Below are positions 45,443 to 55,372 of a stretch of 64,000 bases of DNA, one piece after another. The notes under the pieces are model-generated. The model was not told the DNA's origin. It made no database searches and was given only the letters and a program-made list of their open reading frames with translations. The position numbers and the translations under genes were made by a program. The DNA comes from Chitinophagaceae bacterium (GTDB lineage: Bacteria > Bacteroidota > Bacteroidia > Chitinophagales > Chitinophagaceae). Each line of letters opens with the position of its first letter. Within the stretch, counting starts at the first letter, position 1. The DNA is taken from positions 1-64,000 of the forward strand of contig JANWIY010000107.1 in assembly GCA_025449645.1 (NCBI GenBank), written 5' to 3'.

Positions 45443-46699
45443 ATGGCAGATTTTTTTGAAAAGCTCATTAAAAATCGGGGCCCGATCGGGCAGCACAGGG
45501 AAAGAGCACACGGATATTTTGCATTTCCAAAGCTCGAAGGAGAAATCGGCAGCCGCATGAAATTTCGTGGCAAGGATATGATTGTCTGGAGCCTCAATAA
45601 TTATCTTGGGCTGGCAAACCACCCGGAAGTCAGACGAACAGATGCGGATGGCGCCAGGAAATACGGCCTGGCCTCACCAATGGGTGCGCGGATGATGAGT
45701 GGTAACAGTGACTTCCACGAACAATTGGAAAAAGAGCTTTCTGCTTTTATTAATAAGGAAGATACCTGCCTGCTCAATTACGGATATCAGGGTATGGTGA
45801 GTATTATTGACGTATTGTGCGGAAGGCATGATGTAATCGTGTACGATGGCGAATGCCATGCATGCATCATTGATGGGTTGCGGTTGCATGCGGGTCATCG
45901 CTTTGTATATAAGCATAATGACCTGGCCGATTTTGAAAAACAGATTCAGCGGGCCAATGCATTGATCGAAAAGCAAGGTTCGGGTGGTGTTCTTGTAATC
46001 ACTGAGGGTGTTTTTGGAATGGCCGGTGATCAGGGAAGGATCAAAGAAATTGCTTCACTAAAAAAACAATATGGATTCCGTTTGCTTGTTGATGATGCTC
46101 ATGGTTTTGGTACGCTTGGCAAAACAGGTGCGGGTGCAGGTGAAGAGCAGGGAATACAGGACGAGATAGACCTTTATTTTTCCACATTCGCCAAATCCAT
46201 GGCTTCCATCGGAGCTTTCGTTTCAGGAGACAGACTGATCATTGACTATATCCGGTACAATATCCGCAGCCAGATCTTTGCAAAGAGTTTGCCAATGCCC
46301 ATGGTCATTGGAAATCTGAAAAGACTGGAATTGTTGCGTAACAATCCTTCACTTAAGGAAAAGCTCTGGAAAAATGCATTAAAACTGCAAAGCGGATTAA
46401 AGAAAAAAGGATTTGATATTGGAAAAACGGATTCTGTTGTAACACCTATTTATATGAAAGGTGATATTCCTGAAGCTACAGCAATGGTGATGGATCTGAG
46501 AGAGAAATATGGAATTTTCTGTTCAATTGTTGTGTATCCCGTAATTCCGAAAGGCCATATCATCTACCGGCTGATTCCCACTTCAGTTCATACGGATGAA
46601 GATATCCAGGCTACCCTTGATGCTTTTGAAGCCACCAAAAGGAAGCTGGATGCCGGAGAATATAAAGTAGAGGCTATTCCGGATATGGCTGAAGCTTAG
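45443..46699 (+). CDS. Alpha-oxoamine synthase-type PLP aminotransferase (serine palmitoyltransferase / KBL-like)
   Basis: WSLNNYLGLANHPEVR...YGLASPMGARMMSGNSDFHEQLE...LLVDDAHGFGTLGKTGAGAGEEQG...DLYFSTFAKSMASIGAFVSG. Confidence 0.9.
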   Translation: MADFFEKLIKNRGPIGQHRERAHGYFAFPKLEGEIGSRMKFRGKDMIVWSLNNYLGLANHPEVRRTDADGARKYGLASPMGARMMSGNSDFHEQLEKELSAFINKEDTCLLNYGYQGMVSIIDVLCGRHDVIVYDGECHACIIDGLRLHAGHRFVYKHNDLADFEKQIQRANALIEKQGSGGVLVITEGVFGMAGDQGRIKEIASLKKQYGFRLLVDDAHGFGTLGKTGAGAGEEQGIQDEIDLYFSTFAKSMASIGAFVSGDRLIIDYIRYNIRSQIFAKSLPMPMVIGNLKRLELLRNNPSLKEKLWKNALKLQSGLKKKGFDIGKTDSVVTPIYMKGDIPEATAMVMDLREKYGIFCSIVVYPVIPKGHIIYRLIPTSVHTDEDIQATLDAFEATKRKLDAGEYKVEAIPDMAEA

Positions 46700-46719
46700 G
46701 CGGTTATGAAAGTTTTAAA

Positions 46720-46748
46720 GCCGGGCCAGCATAAAGCCCTGCTTTTTT
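46720..46748 (+). terminator. Possible intrinsic terminator after the oxoamine synthase gene
   Basis: GCCGGGC-cagcataaa-GCCCTGC (one mismatch) followed by TTTTTT. Confidence 0.5.
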
Positions 46749-46794
46749 CGTTATTAAGGGAGGTTTCGACTCAAGTTGGAGCCGGCAATACCCC

Positions 46795-47247
46795 TTGCTT
46801 TTGAAATGCACCATATTATCCATTTTTTTCATCCAGGGCCTGCAAGCTTTCGCCCATTACGCCAAGCCGCCAAAAACTGATTCGGGAACAGTTGTTTTTA
46901 CGCTTCAAAACACATCGGACCGCCAAAGCCGCATTGATTCGGTATATCTCATTTTTGACAGATATGATAAACGCGGCGCGGGTATAATAAAACGGGTATT
47001 CTATCCCGTGAATAACCAGGTGCAAATTACCGTACCCAGTGGCAGGTATTATGTAAATATCTTCTGTCTGGGTATTTATAACCATGCAGGCTTTGACCGC
47101 ATACTGACAGCTAAATCAAACCATACCCGCAAGGTCTTTCTTCGCCTTCAGGCATCTGCATTGTTTACGCCCGGCATGGTGGAAATACCAAGAGAAAAAT
47201 GGGATCCCTCTCATCTCGCAATACTCCAGTTGCGTAGTCCAAAATAA
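46795..47247 (+). CDS. Hypothetical secreted protein
   Basis: Signal-peptide-like N-terminus, coding-like composition; no family recognised. Confidence 0.5.
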   Translation: MLLKCTILSIFFIQGLQAFAHYAKPPKTDSGTVVFTLQNTSDRQSRIDSVYLIFDRYDKRGAGIIKRVFYPVNNQVQITVPSGRYYVNIFCLGIYNHAGFDRILTAKSNHTRKVFLRLQASALFTPGMVEIPREKWDPSHLAILQLRSPK

Positions 47248-47460
47248 GAATAGCGGCCAAAAAAAAGACCTCCTTGTTGAAGGGAGGCCGCACTAATCAA
47301 ATACCATTAACCATTAAACCTTATCCTATGAAAAGCCAAATATAAAAGTTTTCAGCATAGAAAATAGTCTCAAACCATAAGCTTTTTGTAAGATGGATAT
47401 AAAATTGATTCATATCAATTGAAAATCAGGTAATTTGTATTTTGTTGAAACAAAAGGCCT

Positions 47461-48030
47461 ATGAGGAAAATAGTTGTTGCCATTACAGGAGCCAGCGGCG
47501 CTATATACGCGAGCCAGTTGATTGATAAACTGGTCAAACTCAGGGCGCAGTGGCAGGAATTATCCGTCTTAATGACAGTTAACGCACGTAAGGTATGGGA
47601 AACAGAACTCGAAAATAATGATTACCTGCATTTTCCTGTTAGCTTGTATGAAACGAACGATTTCTCGGCTCCTTTTGCCTCGGGATCGGCCAGGTATGAT
47701 ACGATGATCATTATTCCCTGCTCTATGGGAACGCTTGGAAGGATCGCTGCGGGAATTTCTTCGGATTTGCTTACCCGGGCAGCTGATGTTATACTGAAAG
47801 AGAGAAGAAAGCTGATCTGCGTAGTACGGGATACTCCATATAATCTCATCCATATCCGCAATATGGAAACGGTAATGCTATCAGGCGGCATCATCTGTCC
47901 GGCTACACCTTCTTTTTACAGCAAACCCAAAACTTTGGAGGAATTAGCAGCAACTGTTGTTGACCGGGTGATTGACCTCGCGGGATTTGATATTGATACT
48001 TTTCGATGGGGGGAAAGGGTTGATGGTTGA
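47461..48030 (+). CDS. ubiX: UbiX-family flavin prenyltransferase
   Basis: KIVVAITGASGAIYASQLIDKL...IIPCSMGTLGRIAAGISSDLLTRAADVILKERRKLICVVRDTPYNLIHIRNM. Confidence 0.96.
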   Translation: MRKIVVAITGASGAIYASQLIDKLVKLRAQWQELSVLMTVNARKVWETELENNDYLHFPVSLYETNDFSAPFASGSARYDTMIIIPCSMGTLGRIAAGISSDLLTRAADVILKERRKLICVVRDTPYNLIHIRNMETVMLSGGIICPATPSFYSKPKTLEELAATVVDRVIDLAGFDIDTFRWGERVDG

Positions 48031-48040
48031 TAGTCCTTTT

Positions 48041-48706
48041 TTATTGTCTCAGATCCACTTCTTCAACACCCGGATGTTTTGATTTGTCGAAAGTAAAACT
48101 GGCATCGCTGATGGCGGCTTTACCATTGAGGCTGTTAATGCTATAAATATACCGGTTGCCATTTTTATCAAGCAATTTTCCGGAGATGACCATATGCGTC
48201 TTCTTATCAATATATAGATAGATCTTATGAAAATTACGGCTCTTGTCCAGAGGAGTCATTTCAATTTCCTGAACGGTTTTTCCATTCATCTTTTGTTCTC
48301 CGTTCAATTTATACAAAAAGTCCTTGTCGTAAAAATTGGTAAAGAGTTTTTGTGGCGACAAGGAGCCGGCAGTAGGATCATTCTTAGTTATGGTCACTTC
48401 CTTGGAAGATTTATCATAGGTCCAGGTGGTTGTACCATCGCTATATATTTCCTGACCCGTAATATCGACTTTGAACTTATTTCCTTTCATCAAAAGCGTT
48501 CCTTTTTTTGTGCCTTCTGAATGTCCGTCGCCATCCTGGATTGCCAGTGTGAAGGTTCCCTGGATAGCTTTAAAGGATTTGATTTTAGAACTTGCCCTGT
48601 CAAGAATTTGTTTCGCTTCGGGATCGCTTTGCCCGAGGCTGTTATTCTGACCAAGGCCCGATGCTGATACCAGCAGGCCGGCCAAAACGGATAAAAATAA
48701 TTTCAT
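48041..48706 (-). CDS. LolA-like outer-membrane lipoprotein carrier (start set at MKLFLSVLAGLLVSA)
   Basis: Signal peptide; DRASSKIKSFKAIQGTFTLAIQD...GTLLMKGNKFKVDITGQEIYSDGTTTWTYDKSSKEVTI. Confidence 0.85.
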   Translation of the reverse strand: MKLFLSVLAGLLVSASGLGQNNSLGQSDPEAKQILDRASSKIKSFKAIQGTFTLAIQDGDGHSEGTKKGTLLMKGNKFKVDITGQEIYSDGTTTWTYDKSSKEVTITKNDPTAGSLSPQKLFTNFYDKDFLYKLNGEQKMNGKTVQEIEMTPLDKSRNFHKIYLYIDKKTHMVISGKLLDKNGNRYIYSINSLNGKAAISDASFTFDKSKHPGVEEVDLRQ

Positions 48707-48798
48707 ACCTGGTGCTTGAAAGAAAAAGAAGGCGCAAGATACCCCCAATCGAATTGCAATTGGTATGCCTCCTGCATTAAAGTATATAAATTTGATAA

Positions 48799-51279
48799 TC
48801 AAGTACTTAAGCTGTCCAAGTAATCCGTGAGCTCCAATTCGGTTTTAATATACACTTCCCTTGCCTTACTGCCAAGGTTAGGTCCGACAACGCCCGCTGC
48901 CTCCAGTTGGTCCATCAGGCGGCCCGCCCGGTTATATCCCAATTTCATACGGCGCTGCAGCAGGGAGGTGGATCCCACCTGATTTTGCACAATGAGCCTT
49001 GCGGCTTCTTCAAACAGCGGATCCCGGTTATTTGCATCAAAATCCCTAGAATCCATTTCCTTTTCATCCACATATTCCGGCAATAAAAATGCCTGGGCAT
49101 AACCGGGTTGCCTGCCTATAAATTCAGCGATCTCTTCTACTTCAGGCGTATCAACAAAAGCGCATTGCAGGCGGGTAATCTCACCATTAAATGAAATCAG
49201 CATATCGCCCTTTCCGATGAGTTGTTCAGCACCGCCTGTGTCAAGGATGGTACGGGAATCAATTTTAGAAGACACTTTAAACGCTATCCTTGCCGGAAAG
49301 TTTGCTTTGATAGTACCGGTGATAATATTTACCGAAGGCCGTTGGGTGGCAATGATGAGATGAATGCCAACAGCACGTGCCAGCTGTGCGAGTCGCGCCA
49401 ATGGCATTTCTATTTCTTTGCCTGCGGTCATAATGAGATCAGCAAATTCATCAATCACGAGCACAATAAATGGCAGGTACTGGTGCCCCTTTTGGGGATT
49501 GAGTTTGCGCTTGATGAATTTGTCATTGTATTCCTTTATATTTCGTGTGCCTGCTTCTTTCAGAAGGTCGTACCGGTTATCCATTTCTATACAAAGTGCA
49601 TTCAATGTATAAACAACTTTCTTGGTATCGGTGATGATGGGCTCTTCCTCGCCGGGAAGTTTAGCCAGAAAATGTTTCTCAATGATGCGGTAAAGACTGA
49701 GTTCTACTTTCTTCGGATCCACCAATACCAGCTTCAGTTGAGAAGGATGTTTTTTGTAAAGTAAGGAAACCAGGATGGCATTGAGTCCGACTGATTTTCC
49801 CTGTCCAGTAGCACCCGCCATCAGGAGGTGGGGCATGGTGGACAAATCCACGATAAAATTTTCGTTGTCAATTTTCTTCCCAATGGCGATTGGAAGATTG
49901 AACGAGTTATGCTGAAATTTCTCCGAAGCCAGCAAAGTGCGCATACTCACGACCGTCTTTTTTACATTCGGCACTTCAATTCCGATCGTTCCTTTTCCCG
50001 GTATGGGGGCAATGATGCGGATGCCAAGTGCCGCCAGGCTCAGCGCAATATCGTCTTCCAGGTTTTTAATTCTTGAAATCCGGACTCCCGGTGATGGTAC
50101 TATTTCGTAAAGAGTTACAGTCGGTCCAACAGTTGCACTTATTTTTTGAATATCTATATCATAATTCTTGAGTGTGCCGATGATCTGGTCTTTATTTCCC
50201 TCCAGCTCAGCAGGGTCCTGGATAATCCGGTCGTTCCCGTGGGATTCGAGTAAATCAAGCGTCGGGTATTTGTAAGAAACCAGGTCCAGGGTAGGCTCAT
50301 AGTCAGGCAGCTTCCCCGAATCAGGCACCGGACTTTCAGTCAAAACTTCTTCCGGATCGGGGTCCGGAACTGCCCTGATCTCCAGTTCAAGAGGATTTAC
50401 ATTCGCCTGTTCTTTCTTGAAGATCCGGATCGGATACGAGGGTGGAATGGGAGGTCTCTCCCCATTTTCCTGCTGCCGCAGCAAAGGAGCATTATCCGCA
50501 TCCTCCTCTTCAGGGAAAATCAAAGGAAAATCATCATCCTTGTTGAATTTATTTTTTTTATTCTTTGAGGTAGGCTCTTCTACAAATAACATCGCCCCAC
50601 TATCATCCTGTTCGTTCTCCGGCAAAAGCGCCTGCGACCTCTCCTTTTTAGATAAATCAGGAACGCGGAATTCCGGATTAAATCTCCAGATAACATAAGA
50701 CAAAAGACCTGCAAACAAGATACAGGCGGTCCCTACTTTACCCAGAAAACGCATCAGCCAGTTACTCAGCATGTCCCCCAGTGCGCCTCCCCAGGGAAAT
50801 GAGATGCCCCGGGTGAAAAAAGCGGACGCCGTGGAAACATACAGCACCCCGATAATCACATACCGGAGATTCCTCCGGATGGAAAATAATTTTTTAGCGA
50901 AGAGCCAGTTGGAGCCGACGATGAAAAAAAAAGAACAGATGAAATAGCTCGCAATGCCAAATCCCTTGTAAAAGAAAAGATGGGAAATATAGGCGCCCAG
51001 GGCACCCAGCAGATTAGCCACTTTCAGGTCCTGGGCTGGAGACAATATTGATATTCCACGGAAAACCTTATCCTGATCTTCTCTCCAGGTAAACAGGTAG
51101 GAAGTAAAAGCAATGAAAAGAAAAATCGAGAGTAATAAAAAAACTGCTCCGGTTATTTTGTGGGTACGCTCGTCCCGAATCACCTGGGAAACAGTGAGTT
51201 TTGCTTCCTTATCAGTCTTCAGGGAGCCCGGTCCGGCGGATTGGTTTTTCTTCGATTTAGAACGGTAAGCCATGGCCAC
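48799..51279 (-). CDS. ftsK: FtsK/SpoIIIE DNA translocase
   Basis: N-terminal TM region; HLLMAGATGQGKSVGLNAILVSLLYKKHPSQLKLVLVDPKKVELSLY...VIDEFADLIMTAGKE; C-terminal gamma-like winged helix. Confidence 0.97.
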   Translation of the reverse strand: MAMAYRSKSKKNQSAGPGSLKTDKEAKLTVSQVIRDERTHKITGAVFLLLSIFLFIAFTSYLFTWREDQDKVFRGISILSPAQDLKVANLLGALGAYISHLFFYKGFGIASYFICSFFFIVGSNWLFAKKLFSIRRNLRYVIIGVLYVSTASAFFTRGISFPWGGALGDMLSNWLMRFLGKVGTACILFAGLLSYVIWRFNPEFRVPDLSKKERSQALLPENEQDDSGAMLFVEEPTSKNKKNKFNKDDDFPLIFPEEEDADNAPLLRQQENGERPPIPPSYPIRIFKKEQANVNPLELEIRAVPDPDPEEVLTESPVPDSGKLPDYEPTLDLVSYKYPTLDLLESHGNDRIIQDPAELEGNKDQIIGTLKNYDIDIQKISATVGPTVTLYEIVPSPGVRISRIKNLEDDIALSLAALGIRIIAPIPGKGTIGIEVPNVKKTVVSMRTLLASEKFQHNSFNLPIAIGKKIDNENFIVDLSTMPHLLMAGATGQGKSVGLNAILVSLLYKKHPSQLKLVLVDPKKVELSLYRIIEKHFLAKLPGEEEPIITDTKKVVYTLNALCIEMDNRYDLLKEAGTRNIKEYNDKFIKRKLNPQKGHQYLPFIVLVIDEFADLIMTAGKEIEMPLARLAQLARAVGIHLIIATQRPSVNIITGTIKANFPARIAFKVSSKIDSRTILDTGGAEQLIGKGDMLISFNGEITRLQCAFVDTPEVEEIAEFIGRQPGYAQAFLLPEYVDEKEMDSRDFDANNRDPLFEEAARLIVQNQVGSTSLLQRRMKLGYNRAGRLMDQLEAAGVVGPNLGSKAREVYIKTELELTDYLDSLST

Positions 51280-51443
51280 AAAGATATGGTGGTTTGCCTT
51301 CGGAAATTTAGGAAGTGTTTATCCATAATTGAATCCTCAGTAATTTACATTAAAAAAGAGCGATTATGAAGAAAATAGCGTTGACCGTTTCAGAAACCGC
51401 TACGAAATAATCCGACTCTTGTTCCACATGTAAATAACCATGT

Positions 51444-51914
51444 ATGATCTTACAAAAAGGAGATCCGGCTCCCGATTTTGAATTAAATGCTACGCCTGAT
51501 CAAAAATTAAAGTTAACCGACTTCAGGGGCAAGCGGGTGATTCTTAGTTTTTATCCTGCAGACTGGAGCCCTGTATGCAGCGATCAAATGTCATTGTACA
51601 ATGAAACGCTTAGATATTTCCATAAATACAATGCAGAGATCATGGGCATATCTGTTGACAGTAAATGGTGTCATATGGCGTTCGGACAAAGCCGGAAAAT
51701 ACACTTTCCCCTTTTGGCCGACTTTGAACCAAAGGCGGAAATTTCCAAAGCATATGGCGCATATAATGAACAGGAAGGTGAAAGTCTCAGGGCTTTGTTT
51801 GTGATCGATGAAAAAGGGATCATCCGGTGGAGTTATCTTTCACCGGATGGAATTAACCCGGGGGCAGATGGCATATTAGACGCGCTGGAAGAAATGTCAA
51901 GCGTAAAAAGTTAA
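51444..51914 (+). CDS. Peroxiredoxin (AhpC/TSA family)
   Basis: KGDPAPDFELNATPDQKLKLTDFRGKRVILSFYPADWSPVCSDQMSLYN. Confidence 0.93.
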   Translation: MILQKGDPAPDFELNATPDQKLKLTDFRGKRVILSFYPADWSPVCSDQMSLYNETLRYFHKYNAEIMGISVDSKWCHMAFGQSRKIHFPLLADFEPKAEISKAYGAYNEQEGESLRALFVIDEKGIIRWSYLSPDGINPGADGILDALEEMSSVKS

Positions 51915-51925
51915 ATCGATTCTTT

Positions 51926-52450
51926 ATGTCCAAACTGAGAATGCCTGTAACGGAACAAGATCATCATACCGGAAATCCGAAAGCAAAAATCATTTTAGTA
52001 GAATATGGCGACTATCAGTGTCCCCATTGTGGCATTGCCCATCCATTTATTAAGCGGCTTATTAAAGAATTTGGTCGTGAACTGTTTTTTGTTTTTCGCA
52101 ATTTTCCCCTCCAGGAAGTACATCCAGCCGCAATGATAGCGGCTCTGGCTGCGGAAGCTGCCAATTTGCAGGGCAAATTTTGGGAGATGCATGATATCAT
52201 TTTTGAGCACCAGGACAGCCTCTCAGCGAACAGCTTATTGAACCTGGCTAAAGCACTTGGTTTGAAACTGGAAAAGTTCGCAAAAGACTGGGAAAGCAAG
52301 GAAGTGATTTCGAAAGTGGAAAATGATTTTGAAGGGGGCATTCGCAGCGGTGTTAATGGAACCCCATCCTTCTTCATCAATGGAAACCAACTCAGCAGTT
52401 ATGATGAAAGTTATGAATCATTGGCTTCGGCAGTACAAAGTTTGGAATGA
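51926..52450 (+). CDS. DsbA-family thioredoxin-fold protein
   Basis: ILVEYGDYQCPHCGIAHPFIKRLIKEFG...GVNGTPSFFINGNQL; CPHC active site. Confidence 0.92.
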   Translation: MSKLRMPVTEQDHHTGNPKAKIILVEYGDYQCPHCGIAHPFIKRLIKEFGRELFFVFRNFPLQEVHPAAMIAALAAEAANLQGKFWEMHDIIFEHQDSLSANSLLNLAKALGLKLEKFAKDWESKEVISKVENDFEGGIRSGVNGTPSFFINGNQLSSYDESYESLASAVQSLE

Positions 52451-52475
52451 ATTACCGGCTTGCCCAGCAGGTCAA

Positions 52476-52871
52476 TCAGGATGAGCTGCCTTTCAACACC
52501 GAAATACAAAGAAAGATCCACCCCAGAATGAAGAGCAATCCGCCAATAGGAGTGAGGATTCCCAGGCCCGTCGGAATCGAAGTGCCGGCGGCCATCAGAG
52601 AGGAAATGATATAAAGCGAACCTGAGAAAAGCAAGATTCCCCCAATGAAACAACTTCCCGCGCGATTTATCCATGTGCCAGAGAATCGTTCACTGAGGAT
52701 GCCCGCAGCAAGCAAAGCAAACACATGGTAGAATTGGTACCTAACGGCGGTTTCAAACACCTCCAGTGCAGGTGCAGGCATTTGCTCGCGCAGCCTGTGG
52801 GCCAGCAGGGCACCTGAAATAACAGCAATAGCGCCGGCAATTGAGCCAAAGGCCAAGAAAAGTTTATTCAC
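52476..52871 (-). CDS. DUF423 family membrane protein
   Basis: FGSIAGAIAVISGALLAHRLREQMPAPALEVFETAVRYQFYHVFALL...SGSLYIISSL...LTPIGGLLFILGW. Confidence 0.88.
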   Translation of the reverse strand: MNKLFLAFGSIAGAIAVISGALLAHRLREQMPAPALEVFETAVRYQFYHVFALLAAGILSERFSGTWINRAGSCFIGGILLFSGSLYIISSLMAAGTSIPTGLGILTPIGGLLFILGWIFLCISVLKGSSS

Positions 52872-52876
52872 GAGTT

Positions 52877-53175
52877 TAAATTAAAAAGTAAAAATTAAAA
52901 AGTAAAAATGGGTTCCATATGATTGCGTTGAGTTTGTTATTTCCAATTTATCTTATCGCAATGCACGCTTATTTTTCATTCGGATTTAATTTTTCAGCTT
53001 GATATTTAAACATGCCATTCCGTCCCTCCCCATTATTTTTTCCTTATTCAACTGATTCTACCGTTACTCAACGGATTATTATCCAAACATCTCTTTTCTT
53101 CTAATTCCAACTTCTTTTTTCATCACATTTCATCATTCACCTATCACTTTTTACTTTTTACTTTTTACTTTTTCA
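52877..53175. repeat. Intergenic heptad dyad repeat, AAAAAGT class, long core
   Basis: Left AAATTAAAAAGTAAAAATTAAAAAGTAAAAA (52877-52909); right ACTTTTTACTTTTTACTTTTTACTTTTTCAAC (53146-53175). Confidence 0.8.
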
Positions 53176-53668
53176 ACAAATCAATCACCGACTCCAAAAC
53201 CATGTCATCTTCAAAAACGGTCAGGTTTGCCTGTTCATAATACATTTTCCGCTCGCCCAGTTTACGCACAATATAGGTATGCAGGCTTGCTTCAGAAATA
53301 TCCCATAACAAAGGCCGTAACTGCTTTTCTTTCATCAGGCGCTTTTTAAGAATACTTGTGGAGGTATTCAGCCAGATCACCTTGCCGTGTTTTTTCATGA
53401 ACTTTATATTATTGAAGAAGCAGGGCGTTCCCCCGCCGGCAGAAAGCACAAATTGCTCTTTCCCGGCAACGAGATCTTCCAGCACTTGTTTTTCTTTATA
53501 CCTGAAATACTCTTCCCCTTTAATATCAAAAATTTCTGAAACACTCATCCCCTCTTCATTTACAATAACCGCATCGAGATCATAAAAGGGGATCTGCAGG
53601 GCCTCCGCTATGCGAGTTCCCCAGAAAGTTTTTCCCGAACCCATAAAGCCTATGAGGAATATGCGCAT
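53165..53668 (-). CDS. aroK: Shikimate kinase
   Basis: IFLIGFMGSGKTFWGTRIAEALQIPFYDLDAVIVNEEGMSVSEIFDIKGEEYFRYKE...FVLSAGGGTPCF. Confidence 0.95.
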   Translation of the reverse strand: MRIFLIGFMGSGKTFWGTRIAEALQIPFYDLDAVIVNEEGMSVSEIFDIKGEEYFRYKEKQVLEDLVAGKEQFVLSAGGGTPCFFNNIKFMKKHGKVIWLNTSTSILKKRLMKEKQLRPLLWDISEASLHTYIVRKLGERKMYYEQANLTVFEDDMVLESVIDLLKK

Positions 53669-53679
53669 GCGGAAAGGCG

Positions 53680-53962
53680 AATTTGAAAATTTGAAAATTT
53701 GAAAATTTGAAAATTCTCAATGTGGGCTTTTTGGTATGATTGTAAATCATAATTCCTATATTTCAATTTGGTTCCCCCATTCATTTTATTTCCTGCTTTA
53801 AAATATTCATGCATTTTTCAATTCCTTCAATTCTAACTTAAACATTTGCGATCAAATGGTCAATTCCCAAAATGGCCGTTTGCATAAGCTGTCATTTCCA
53901 CAAGCGTATGCCACCATTCCTGCATTCCGGCATTTTCAAATTCTCAAATTCTCAAATTTTCG
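53680..53962. repeat. Intergenic octad dyad repeat, AATTTGAA class, long core
   Basis: Left AATTTGAAAATTTGAAAATTTGAAAATTTGAAAATTC; right ATTTTCAAATTCTCAAATTCTCAAATTTTC. Confidence 0.8.
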
Positions 53963-53964
53963 CA

Positions 53965-55149
53965 TTATTTAAACGCGTTCAGTCCCGTAATATCCATTCC
54001 GGTGATGAGTAGGTGAACATCGTGCGTTCCTTCGTAGGTAAGCACACTTTCCATATTCATCATGTGGCGCATAACCGGATATTCACCCGTTATACCCATT
54101 CCACCCAAAATCTGGCGTGCATCGCGGGTTATACCAGCTGCAATTTCGCATCCGTTCCGCTTGGCCATGGAAACCTGTGCGGGCGTGGCGCGGTTCTCAT
54201 TCATGAGTACGGCCAGGCGCCAGTTCATTAATTGTGCCTTTGTTATTTCCGTGATCATCTCCGCAAGTTTTTTCTGCTGAAGCTGGAACCCACCGATGGG
54301 CCGGTCAAATTGTATGCGCTCCTTGCTATACCGGAGGGCCGTGTCGTAACAATCCATGGCAGCACCCACCGAGCCCCAGGCAATGCCAAACCTTGCCTTC
54401 GTAAGACAGCTAAGAGGTCCTTTTAAGCCACTGATATCCGGAAAGAGATTTCCCTTGGGCACTTTCACGTGATCGAATACCAATTCACCCGTGGCAGATG
54501 CACGCAAACTCCATTTTCCATGGGTCTTAGGCGTGGTGAAGCCTTCCATTCCGCGTTCCACAACCAGTCCGCGTATCTCTCCGAATTCATCCTTGGCCCA
54601 AACCACAGCAACCTGCGCAAAAGGCGCATTGCTGATCCACATTTTACTTCCATTCAGAACGACGTGATCTCCTTCATCCTTAAAATTACTTAACATACTG
54701 CCAGGATCAGATCCATGGTCGGGCTCAGTTAGGCCAAAACAACCCAACCACTCCCCGGAAGCCAACCTGGGAAGAAATTTTTTTCTCATATCCTCAGTGC
54801 CGTAGGCATGAATCGGAAACATGACCAGGGAACCCTGAACAGAAGCCGTTGATCGGACCCCGCTGTCCCCTCTTTCCAATTCCTGCATCATGAGTCCATA
54901 ACTTATATAGTCAAGTCCGCCTCCTCCATAAATCTCGGGAATGGTAGGGCCAAAACAACCGAGCTGTCCGAGTTGGCGTGTTATCTGCTGGGGAAATTCA
55001 GCCCTTTGGGCGTAGTCTTCAATAATCGGACTGATCTCCTTTTTCACATAAGCGCGTACGGATTCGCGGATGAGTTTGTGTTCTTCTGTGAGCAATTCAT
55101 CCAGCAGAAAATAATCGGGACTCTGAAAAACATCGGTTTTGGCAGCCAT
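53965..55149 (-). CDS. Acyl-CoA dehydrogenase, glutaryl-CoA dehydrogenase-like (start set at MAAKTDVF)
   Basis: GGGGLDYISYGLMMQELERGDSGVRSTASVQGSLVMFPI...GCFGLTEPDHGSDPGSM...MGITGEYPVMRHMMNMESVLTYEGTHDVHLLITG. Confidence 0.93.
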   Translation of the reverse strand: MAAKTDVFQSPDYFLLDELLTEEHKLIRESVRAYVKKEISPIIEDYAQRAEFPQQITRQLGQLGCFGPTIPEIYGGGGLDYISYGLMMQELERGDSGVRSTASVQGSLVMFPIHAYGTEDMRKKFLPRLASGEWLGCFGLTEPDHGSDPGSMLSNFKDEGDHVVLNGSKMWISNAPFAQVAVVWAKDEFGEIRGLVVERGMEGFTTPKTHGKWSLRASATGELVFDHVKVPKGNLFPDISGLKGPLSCLTKARFGIAWGSVGAAMDCYDTALRYSKERIQFDRPIGGFQLQQKKLAEMITEITKAQLMNWRLAVLMNENRATPAQVSMAKRNGCEIAAGITRDARQILGGMGITGEYPVMRHMMNMESVLTYEGTHDVHLLITGMDITGLNAFK

Positions 55150-55372
55150 GCTAAAGCTTGTTGGATGCGAAAATAAACAATGGAGGTAAGCATTCGTCAA
55201 AACCATGATTATTCGCTGATCGCAGGATCTTTGCAAATTCATAATCGGATGATTATTATATATTTACGATGGTGGCACCAGGCGATAGCTGCCAACCTGA
55301 GTACCGGAAGGATCGGTAGATGCAACATCCTGCCTTTCTTTGTGTATTTGTTATTAAAGAACTAAAAAGGAA

